This document shows, piece by piece, positions 42,325 to 54,300 of a DNA stretch of 64,000 bases. The stretch comes from Odontesthes bonariensis. Taxonomy: Eukaryota > Chordata > Actinopteri > Atheriniformes > Atherinopsidae. Location: positions 8,831,849-8,895,848 of the forward strand of contig NC_134522.1 of the NCBI RefSeq assembly GCF_027942865.1. The letters run 5' to 3'. A model generated the notes under the pieces. It did not search any database and was not told the origin of the DNA. It was given only the letters and a program-made list of their open reading frames with translations. The translations under genes were made by a program, and so were the position numbers. Positions within the stretch are counted from its first letter, which is position 1; each line of letters opens with the position of its first letter.

Positions 42325-45300
42325 TTAATGTCGAAGATCACCTTCAAATGCGCTCACTTTGTCTGAAAGTTCATCAAGTGATCAAGTAGTAAAGGAACTT
42401 AAATTCCCTGGTAGGTTTTCATTAAAAGTGCCAATTAGACACAATAAGAAAATCTCATTTGCCCATTTTTCTTACATCACAGTCAAATGTTTGAAATCCT
42501 GCAATCAGATTCAGTTTGTGTGTATCAGGTAAAGGATATGTTTCCTGCTCAGCTCCTGGATGGTGGACTGCACTTTTTTCTGAAACACAATCTGAGCTTC
42601 ACACATGCAAGCATCTTCAGTTATTTCACTCCGCAATTCCTCTGAAACAATAAGAAGATAAGACGAAAAGTATCAAAGAGGTGCATGAGAGGACTGTGCT
42701 TACCTTCTGGACACTTAGAAAAAAAACACAGTTTTTATTTCTGTTTCAGTCAACACTCAATGTTAGATAAAATCAGATAAAAGTTAGGTGATATTTGAAA
42801 GGAAAACTATAACATATTGGTTTCCATACTGCAGCTGATATTAATCATGATTTTGATTGTGAGTAAAATCAGTTTCAACTATATAAATCCTTTAATCATC
42901 ACCCCAGAGTGCTTACTTATGGAGCTCAGTTGTGCACAGCTGTATGTGGGATAATAAGACACATCAACTTTAATTCAATCAAAATATCCACACAACTTTA
43001 ACACTTGAAAATAAAACTATCACAGCAAACAACATGCAAATTGTGTCAAATAATTTTTTTTAGATCTTTGCTTTGGTTCCTGATTGGATCCAGTGTGTCA
43101 TTTCTTGCACTGTATATTTCTTTGGTCTATAAACCATGCTGGACCAGTAGAAGTGCTCCTTGTCACTGGAATTTGAGGCCTTGGTTACAGTTAGATGCAG
43201 ACTTTCCCACAACTGAGCAATGCAAAAGGAAATATATAAATGTCATACCATTATAATTAAAACTGAAGTTATTGTTGGAGTTGCATTGCCATCTAAATCT
43301 ATTGACACGTATAAACCCAATCTGCATCATAGGCTTGGCTTTATTCTGTGGAGTTGGTACAGGATAATTTCACGTCAGCACTGATGTAGGAGCTTTTCAA
43401 CCAGAAGCACCCAGAACAAAACCTTTTAACATCCTGCTTTACTCGTTGGTAAAGCACATTTTAAAGTCTTTTCAAATATTTGAGGAAAACAAACCTACCA
43501 TAGCCACCTTAACTACATGGTTTAGTTACGTAGTGCTAAAAGGGATCGTATGTAATGTCATTACTGTGTGTGTCTACCCACCCGGGGCTTTTTTTTCCAG
43601 TTAACAGAGCTAAAAAGATTATTTCAGGCTCATATCTTTTGCATTTCCATTGCAGTCTAAGGTCAAGGGTAGATTAGGCTTATTAAATCTGCTGATGTGT
43701 TTGCTCCTCTCTGGCAAATCTTCCAGGAGTGTCGAAGGTGCGGCACTGGTCAGAAAGCAGACCAGCCAGGAAGTAAGCTTCAGCTACATTAACACAAAAT
43801 CTGTGAATGAAAAACATTTCTGCAGGGTCTTTGATATTTTCATTTGTGTCTTAGAGCACAACTGCTGTAATATGATTAAAAAAACATTGGAAATTTCTGC
43901 ACTGGCATATTTATAGAAGCCATTCAGTTTTACAAATCACCCCTGCTGATACACTGACTGCTGACTGACTTACTGTAGTTCAGGCCTAAATTACAATACT
44001 CCAAATGTTTTTTTAAACAGATGTTTCCCTCTGTTTGAAAAAAAAAATACGTCTGACCACATGAAAATGACAAAAAATTGCACAGTCGCAGAAATGATAA
44101 TGCAAAGCAAGGAGATGGCGACACGTCTATACTGAAGACATGTCAAAATGAGAGAGAACGTTCTTAGCATACCTAGTGAGTGGATTCCCTTTTTATGAGG
44201 TGAAGTATTTCCAAACATGGATTTAAAAAAGCAATTAGGCTGCCAAAGTTAACTAGATGTAGAAATATCGGTATATAGATGCTAGTGTTGCTGTGGTTTC
44301 CATTCTTTCAAAATCAATTTTTCTTACTTAAAACACTAATTGCATATGGGTGGATGAGAAGTGCATAAGCAGAAAGAAAGTTTGCTTATGCAAAATAATA
44401 TATGTTAGGAGGTACTGCACTTCAGTCAACATTTTTCTGTCACTCCAGTCGTATTCACTAAAACCTCTGCCAAACCGTGACATACCCTGTGCATGTAAGA
44501 AGCATCCGAGTAGCTTTAGGATCTGTTTTTTAATAACACAAAATATAGAGAGAAATGAAATTTCTTACGTGAGCATGTTTTCTTATCCATGTTCAGCACG
44601 TATCCCACTCGACACTTGCAAATGTACGAGTTCCCGTTGTTGACACATATGTGCTGGCAGTCGTGTCCCTGAGCACATGCGTCTGAGCCTGAGAGGAAAA
44701 ACTCATTCATCACCAACTTATGACATAAATGATCATCTGGGTTTTGGTGAGCCTTTGGTCTCATGTGTCTTCAAAAGAAAGGGACCCCACAGGCATGAGA
44801 ACTTTGGCTTCAGCATGCCCTATCCCATACCTTCTTCACATTGACCTGAGGTTTTCACTGCTCACTTAGATTTAGAGCAATGGAAACCAATCACAAACGT
44901 AGTGCTTGTGTCTGTTCACACCAAAAACACCAAACATGGATAGTGTAATGAAGAATCTAAATTCTTACTTGAGCATGTTTTCTGGTCTGCATTCAATACA
45001 TATCCCACTCGACACTTGCAGACATACGAGTCACCACTTTTGACACAAATATGCTGACAGTCATGTCCCTGGGCACATATATCCGATCCTGAAAAGAAAC
45101 ACTTCCATAGTTGATGACGAAATCCAAGAAGCTCCGTTCTTATCACTCTTTAGTTTGGAAAATGACATGTTAAGGTACTGGAAAACAAAGGAAAGTTCCA
45201 GCTTCTTACGTGAGCACGTTTTACGGTCAGCATTCAACATATATCCTGTTTCACATATGCATGTGTACGAGTCATCGGTGCGGACACAAATGTGCTGGCA

Positions 45301-48300
45301 GTCATGTCCGTCTGCACATGTTTCTGAACCTGAAAGGGAAGACTTTCACATCTACCTGGCTAAATTTACTTCAACAATAGAAGAACAACCTGATTGCTGT
45401 AAACCACATTAGAAAGAGACCATTAGAAAACTGGTTCCTATATGAGCATGTGTTCTGGTCTGCACTCAACACAAATCCTTCTTGAGATTCACAGATATAT
45501 GAGTCATCAGTGTTGATGCAAATATGCTGGCACTCATGTCCCTGAGCACATGTGCATGGACCTAAAGCGAGTATGTATAAAATATACACATATGTAAAAA
45601 TCCAGTTTCTTCTGAGAGCATGTTTTCTGGTCTGCATTCAACACATATCCCTCTTGACACTTGCAAAGGTAAGTATCAGCATTTGTGACACAAATATGCT
45701 GACAGCCATGCCTCTGGATACACAAATCTGAACCTGAAAGAAACACTTCAAAACTTACACCAACAAATCTAGACAGATACAATCACATACTTTATATCTA
45801 ATCCCTCCTTTAACCAAGCACAGTGCACTTACAACCGTTCAAGACATGGTGATCATAGGAAAGTCTTACGTGAGCATGTTTTTTGGTCTGCATTTAGCAT
45901 ATACCCCACTTGGCACATGCAGATATAAGAGTCATCACTGTTTTCACAAATGTGCTGGCAATCATGTCCACGGGCACATGGATCAGAACCTGAAAAGAGA
46001 CACATCAGCATGTATCTGACAACTAAGGACATCAGGTACATGGAGTTTGGCCTTTAAGATGCTCTGTCTGCCATTGTTTAAGTTTAAGAAGATGCTCAAT
46101 TAATGTTATTCAGACTCAGATTAACAGCTGAAAAAGCACACAAGAAACACCAACTCTATGTAAATCTGTACATGCTGCTGCAATTTGGTTTTATGGGCTG
46201 TGACAGCTACAAATAAAGAAGTTACATATTGAAAAATAAATGAAAACTTCTGCTATGTTCTCCTTAAAAAAACTCCCCAAATCACTAAGAGCTGGTGGTT
46301 CCTTGGCCTAAAAGAAGTCACTGTACAACTGCATTAGTCTAAAGACTCTACCGAAGCTTTTAGAAAAAAAAGATACAGTTATAAGTGCTAAAAGCAATCA
46401 AAATCTTTACTATGTCTTATTACTATAAAGATATTTCTGTTTCAGCTTCAGCAGTTGCAGCGATAGTCTAACTAGAGCTTTCAGGTGGCTCCTGCCAAGT
46501 TGTATTTTATGCAATAAAACAGATATTTATGCCTTTTTAATAAATGCAAGTCATGGGAAACTTGCAATATTTGATGCATACAGTTCTGTGCAAAAATCTT
46601 GAAAAACCCGTCATTTCTTTATATGCTCCCAGGAAAACGGGAAATAAGCGCAAACATAAGTGGAATTATTTTATATATCAAAAACAGAAACTGTACAGAT
46701 TAGCTATTCTGATGAGCTTGAAAGACATTATTTGGTATGAGCACCATGGCTGCCTTAAGTTCCGTTCTCTGTCAACATGATCCCACACTGCTTCAATAAT
46801 GTTGAAGTCCGGGCTCTGGGGAGGATTCATCCCTCCATCAGACCTGTTGCCACTGATTTTCAGCCCACTTCTTGTGTTTTTGGCACAGCTCAGATTTTTC
46901 TCCCTGTTTCCCTACCTTAATAATGGCTTCTTGACAGTCATTCTTAGTTTTTAGGCCTGACACTTCTTCTTTTGTCCTCCACTTGTTCAGTTTCCTCAAA
47001 TGTTTTAAGACACACTGCACACCATGCTGAGATATGCCAAGTTTTCAGCTAATAGCTCTTTGGAAATCACCTTGTTGGAACAAAAATATGATTTTTTGTC
47101 AAATTGGTTAGCTTTAGTTTTTTTTTTCAGCGATGCAAATAAGGAAAATGGAACACATGGTGTCTTTGTGACAAATTGCTGGTAACAAAGTGATTACAGA
47201 CACCATTTAAAATTGTTCTTTGCTAAGTCATCTGTTATGTGTAGTGAACACTGGTTCATCCCCTTGAGTTAGGTGCCTTTTAATGCTTGAATGACTCAAC
47301 TGGTCCTGAATTGGATGAAGCAGGTGGGGTAGATGGATGGATTTAGAGGTCAGTGTTAAGAGGAAAAAAATGTTCCTCTGAAAATGGTCGGGTACATGGA
47401 CTACAGTGAAAATGAGTGAAAAAGCAGCCACTATCCACAGAAAGTTCAGAGAACTGTTTCTCAAGAACACTTAAAAAAATTACAAGAAAGTCTGAAATGA
47501 GGGATGGATCAACACTTTCAAACAGCACTGTACATCCCATGCATCATAAATCAACATATCTGCGTACTTGCTTTTCTTCATTTAAAATAATCTAAACCAT
47601 GTTCCCTGCCACTCAAAACATTAATGACAGTCCATCAATTGATAACTCTGTCAAACCTGTAGAAATGAAACAAAGTTGTAAGTAAAACCTGGGACAATGC
47701 ACCAAGAGATGGTATAAAATGTTCTTACGTGAGCATGTTTTGGTGTCTGCATTCAACAGATATCCACTGTGACACATGCAGACATTAGAATCACCATTTT
47801 TGACACAAATGTGTTGGCAATCATGTCCTTGGGAACATGTGTCCATACCTGAAAAGAAAAGCTTTCACATAAACAACATAAAATCGCACACAAGCTAAAC
47901 CCTCTTGTGTTCACCAAAGCTAAGCTGTGCTTTGGAAACCAACTCTTAGTATGTTAATAGATGATACCTATAAACCTTCAGCCATGCTGAACACAAAACA
48001 AGGTGCCAAAACTACTGGTCTGCATTCAATACAAGTCCCTCTCAACATTTGCAGATGCAAAAGTCATCATTGCTGAGACAAATTTGTTGGCAGTCATGTC
48101 CTTCTGCACATATCTGAGCCTGAAAAGACACTTCCATCTCTAAAATAACTGAGTCTTACTGCATTTGTGCAGAAGCTCTAAATTATCTAAATATCACATG
48201 AGGACAAATCCCTCTTCAGTTTAAACACATTTTAGACTTATTATAAATCACATTATCTGAGTGTACACAAACATTAATAGGTGGAGATCATGACCCACAA

Positions 48301-51300
48301 CCTGAGGGTCATGACTCAAAATTGATGACTCAAAATGGTGGCGTATCACTGCTTTAAAGGGGTAATATATCACAGATTAAATCTCCACAACACTAGTTTC
48401 ATGAGGTTGTATATTATCCCTTTAAATCATTTTTAACTTGGGTCTTGTGTCTTCTTGTAACTTTGTTTGATTTTATGTTTTTTGTAATAATTTTGTATAA
48501 GACATATTATCATTTTCAGTTTCTAAAATTGCAGACACGCATACATTTTTCATTTTCCAGCACACCCTGCGCTCTGGTGTTAAACTTCATTGTAATTTCA
48601 GTTTTTTCACTTAGGTTCATCTCTGACATTATGATGCCTGTTATTTGTATATGCAAAACAATTTGGTTTGGGTTCGGAAAATATCCTGTTGTGGCGTATA
48701 ATGAAGCCTTTTTAAAACCTGCATGTTCCTTTCAAATTGTCCCTACTGTACAGAGCTGTCACTCTCCACATATTTCTTCAAATGCATTCAAATTTCCATT
48801 CCCGCAAATAATAGGCAGTTGTGTCAAACCATGTGATGTCCAGAAATGTTTGGATTCCACCCTGATGGTTCCACCCACTCCACTACCTCAATTGGGTGGC
48901 AAGCTAGGAGATCAATCTACAGATTTGCTGTTGTTGTCAAGTAAGACAACTACTTGGTACAAATTACCTTATTTTTGTTTGTCACATTGCCATTTATGGT
49001 ATTAAATCCAAATTCTTCCAAACACTGCTTTTCAGAAAACTTTAGTGTTGTGCCAGTCTCTCTAGGGATGGAGGTGAAATGTCTTCAAGAACCAAGAAAA
49101 TAATTTAGGAGTCCACTTCGGATGTCTTCACTCACTAGTTTCCTCAATATTTGCAGCAGCAAACATACCGTTAACTAAATTGAATGACGGCATAACGACA
49201 AGCGGATCAAGGCCAAGCTAATACTTGAGCGCCCTCTGCTAAATCAAGACAAACTACTTCTACGGGTCTGGTTCTGGTTGTGGTTCGTTTCTATTCATAC
49301 TACCATCTGAGTTGACTGTGCCGTGGCTTCCTATGCAATGGCATGTAATCAGTTTGCAATAGGTTGTAGAGATGTGGATAATGGAGATTCTCTTCCAAAG
49401 GCTCTCCTCAAATCTAGCGTCTTGTTAGTCTGTCTTTTTTCTGAATGGAGATTGATCCGGGCTCATGTGTTAGTGTGCTCAGTCTACACGGTAAGACATT
49501 TTTTGGCATGACAGAGGGAGCCAGTGGACTCTCACAGACTGGCGCAGAACATCAAATTTACATCACACAGGCCTTGCAAACATGCAAATTAAAAAAAAAA
49601 ACATGAATTGCCTTTAAAACATCTCTCAATGCAGCGAATGAGCAAATGATACAAAGTACTTATAGATTAGAATTTGAATGGTGTACTGATCAAAGTGACC
49701 TACAGTTGTATGTGACAAAGTGCGAGTGACACTGAGATACTTATGTTTGGTCTGTATAAGGGATGGCTAGATCGACTCTGCTTGGGCTAGTGGAACAAGT
49801 TAAATATCAGGGTTTAAGCTGTCTCATTCACGTCGAGGCATTTAACAAATGTTACCTAGAAAATTATTGTGAAGACGTTTTTCATTCCTTTAATCATTTA
49901 TGCTCTTTGTGTCATTGTTCTTGGCATCCATAACTCTTGACATTTAATCTTGACATGTTAATGAAAACAGATATGTGTCACAACAGCTTAGAAATATAAT
50001 TCAGAAAGAAAGTTAACGTTCTTACGTGAACATGTTTTCTGGTCTGCATTCAACACATATCCCATTCGACACTTGCAGGTGTATGAGTCACCATTGTTGA
50101 TACAAATGTGCTGGCAGTCATGCCCCTGGGCACAAGCATCTGAACCTGCAAAGAAAAAAATCCCTCATGAGACTGACACAGTTTTTAGTTGGGAGATAAC
50201 AGTGAGGAGTTTCTGCTTTTAGGAGTTTGTGACGCTCATTAGTCTGGGCTCTCACCATGCTCTGCTTACATAGTTTGTGCTGAATGGTGTTAGCCCAACT
50301 ATTTGGGACAAGCAAAAACACTTACAACAAGAGATGGTATGCAGTGTTGGCAGTACAATGTACTAACTTAGTATCCCATGGTTCCATTTGAATATCTACA
50401 AAAACATTTTTTGTTTCTTTCCATCTAATTCCAGATCAAATCTTAACAATATTCAGTCAAAATACAATGTTTGTGACAGTTTTTTTAAAGAGTGAATAAA
50501 GCTGTGGGCTTTTTAGATGCAAAAGTCCAAACATAAACACAAAGATTCTTACCTGAGCATGTTTTCATGTCCGGATTTAAGACATAGCCTGGAGGACATT
50601 TGCAGTTGTATGAGTTGCCGCTGTTGACACAAATATGTTGGCAATTGTGTCCTTGAGCACATGGATCCGAACCTGAAAGGAAATACTTGATTGTCTTATT
50701 GGCTTAAGTCTAGTGAAATCAGTTATTCAGTGTTTTAATTTTGTGTTAGTGGGTATGTGAGTAGTTAGATAATCTACAACATGCAGGTTATTGCAGGATC
50801 TCTGTGATTCATCCACAGTGATGTTATACTGAATTTATTTGTTTCAAATTAGAGTCATTTGAAAGTGGGGAGAGAGGAATATTGTAACGGTGCATTGGCT
50901 TTTGAACTTAGAACACCATCTGGATTTTCCAAGAAAATTCAAGACAGTACAGTTCAAATATAAAATTCTACTGAAAGCTTTTTCATATCCATTGTGTCTT
51001 CAGTTGGACCATCACAGCTGCTGTTAAACAGAAGTTATTCTCAGTGAAACACAGAGTGTGGTTAAATACACTTGATAGGTTCAACCACATAATTAAGAGC
51101 AAACTTTCCCGCCAAACATACATATGACACGCATCGAGAAAGTCGTGTGACTGGAACATGCAGCCTTAAGCTTGCTAGTTTAGGTGCTACCACAAGTTGG
51201 AGGGTGACATGTAAATATGGACATTTATATTATTAAGATGGTGAAAACTTAATAACGGGGGGGGGGAGAGACGCACCAAACTTAGGGGCAGCTGGTTTGA

Positions 51301-54300
51301 CCATAGAGAATTGAACATCCGCCTGCTTTGAAGTCCTAACCGGCCAGCTAGTTTCCAGCCAAAGCAGAATCTGATGCAGCAACTTACTGGGTTAGACTTA
51401 TCAATGGCTGCCCTCTCATTTCCCACTGTAACTGGCATCGGCTTATCATTAGCCAGATCAGTAGCTGGCTTTGACAAAGGGTAGTCAGTACCATCTTCTG
51501 TTCTCCAAGAGAATGGGATTTTCTTCTTGAGGGTTTTTTACAAACCCTGGTTGTCTGTTAACAGCTATAAACGTAATCATTGTAAAGGAAAAAGCCAGAC
51601 ATTTGAATGCTATACTACTGGAATTATCAGATATATTAGTTACAGGACTCATGTATAGCCTTACCTCAATCCTCAATCTGACATTGCAAGTAGGCTACTC
51701 CATGAGGGAGTGCAAAAATAGTTCAGATATAAATCCTACTGTTACTCTTTGGGTACTCTACAAATAATGTTAAATATGAAAAATCATGCTTTCATTTTAA
51801 ATTCACCCTCATTCTTTCCCACTTCTGATATCACCCAAATTCTTCTTAGCACTTTGCAGTTGGGTTAGATCAGGAGTTATTGCAGCCTCTGTAGAACACT
51901 TAAATATGCATATATGAACCAGCAAAATGCACCATTTTGCTTTTTTTCTCCATAACAAGTTCTTCCTTTTATGTTGGGTTTAATCTAATGTACATATTTA
52001 TTTTTTTTTCTTTTTGTAAGGTTTCAACAAATTATATATAATTTGTAGCCTACACCATAGTGCTGGTTGGAAGTTTTAAAAGTTACTTTTGGAAAGAGCC
52101 AACCAGTAACTTCCAGCACTTGTGCTAAGCTAAGCTAACTAAGAGTTGAATCAAACACTCTGTTAGCTTAATTTAGCTTAGCTTGTGCAGAAAAAAAAAA
52201 GCTATATTCCAAACATTTTTAGAACAATTTTTACATTTTAAAGTTACAATGACAAGAAGTAATTTCTCATTGTAAGCTTTTGCATTTTTGTTAGCATAGT
52301 TAGAGATAAACTTTAGGCTAGAGGTTCATTCGGAGCAAACTTTGAATAAAATTTTGTCAGTAAAAATATGTCCACTCAAATACATTTCAGTCACATTTAG
52401 CGCAATCTCGTAGAACTTTTGCCTTGCACGATAGTTGCTGTTAAGCTATCAGCGGTTGCAGAAGCCTGAGCTGGGGACTAGCTTAGCACACCTCCAGCTA
52501 ATGGAGCATGGCACATATGGCATGCAGCACAAAATGCAGTGCAGCCAGCGAACAGCATTGCACATCCTGTGAACAGTACAGACAGCACCATATTGAGTTT
52601 CCAACATTTTAAAGTATGTAAATTTTGCTCTGAGTCAGCAAGTGATCAGAGTTTTGTCCCCTTCTTTAAGTTGGTTAGTGTGACATTTTTTGTACATGTT
52701 TAATGCTGAAAGCATCAATACCACTCAACTTCTCACCATTCATATGGCAACAGTTGGTGGGACAACCAGTGGTTACCATGGCCTTCTTTTCAAGACCAAA
52801 GAAGAGGACTGGTGACTTTAGAATGAAGATTCCCTCTATGGTGCTGCCAGGTGACGATCACAGGTGAATATAAGAGGACGGATCTGACATACCGTTGTTT
52901 CCTTTATTGTCACGTTCATTATCTATTCCATTACCGTCTTTCCTGTCATTTAGGTCTAGTCCGTTATCATCTACTGGAATATCTGCACTCCCATTATCAT
53001 CATCCTTACCACACAAGGTTTCCCTAAATTTGGATGTGAGCTTCTCTATGACACCATAGGTTTCCACATAGAAGACATGGTCATCATGAGGGCGGCTGGC
53101 CATGAGCCGGAGGGACGTCATATCAGCTCTATCTACTCCCACTGCGTAGATCTCAATCCCAGATGCTCGGGCTGCTGCTGACACCTCCTCCACCTTGTCC
53201 TGAGGCCTCCCGTCTGTCACTATGATGGCCACCTTGGCGATGTTCGTGGAGCCAGCTCGGGCCCCGGCCTCCTTGGTGAAAGCTTTCTCCATGGCGGTTT
53301 TGATGGCCATGCCCGTCATGGTGCCTGAAGCGAGGGGCTCAACACGAGCCAATGCCTGCTTCAGGGAGGACTTGTCAGAATACATGTTGAGCAGAAACTC
53401 GATCTGCACTGTGCTGGCATAATTAACGAGGCCGACTCGAGTGGCATCAGAGCCGATGGCCAAGCTGTCCACCGTGTCCTGCAGAAAGTCCTTGGCCTTT
53501 TCGAACTCAGCAGGGCGTACGCTGCGCGAGCTGTCTATGATGAAGACCAGGTCTATTGGCTGATTTCTGCAATTGGATCTTGTTGCTATAAAAAAATTGA
53601 AAATTGATGATTTTAATATATTTGCAAGGGTGAATATGCTAAATTCTAACTGTTACTAGTAGAAAATAAACAGGTGAAATACAGTGCAAAGCCAAATCCC
53701 AATACCTACTCAATAGTTGGGACACCTGTTAACCAACGTTTATAATTATTATGACTAAATTTTGGGAAACCAGAAGCTGTGATTGGGATAAGTGTGACAA
53801 CTTTTTTTTATATGACATTTCCAAGACTTTCTATACCTCATCAGTTACTTTTGACTTGATTAGGTTTTTAATTTGAACTAAACATCCATAACATTCTGAG
53901 GACTATTACCTGCTAAGTTGGTGCCTCATGTTTTCCAGCAATCACATTTACACCAACCAAAAATGTTTCAACTAAAATTAAGAATATTCCATTAAAAATC
54001 GATATGCTCTGTATTTTGGATTTCCTTGCAACTAAATTTTGACGAATATGTTTCATATTTAAATGTCTAAAGACTACTTTTTTTGGTCTCATGTAAAACT
54101 TTTGTGTGAGCTTTGACGCTTAAAAATATGCCATTTGATTGTTTGATGTTTTCTTACAAGATATATTACTTTAACATTCCCAAAAATGTTTTATGTGAAA
54201 CATACAGAGTAAAATTCAGGGTTTTCGAGGGCTAAAGCCTATTACAAGAGGTGGGGTGCATGGACAGGTCACTGGGAAGATATTAAAATGTATCATATGA

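Noticed and set aside
42500-42540. Read-through end of the matn3 coiled coil (HILYLIHTN-stop)
   Set aside because: The sequence is the start of an AT-AC intron, and the spliced alternative restores a family-like coiled-coil end.
48445-49005. A 186-codon plus-strand ORF inside a matn3 intron
   Set aside because: No recognisable domain, Phe/Ile-rich composition that follows local base content, and no splice or promoter context.
44569-50672. Regularly spaced repeats that might suggest a CRISPR-like array
   Set aside because: They are 120-nt EGF exons with splice sites in a vertebrate gene, with uneven spacing and protein-level conservation.
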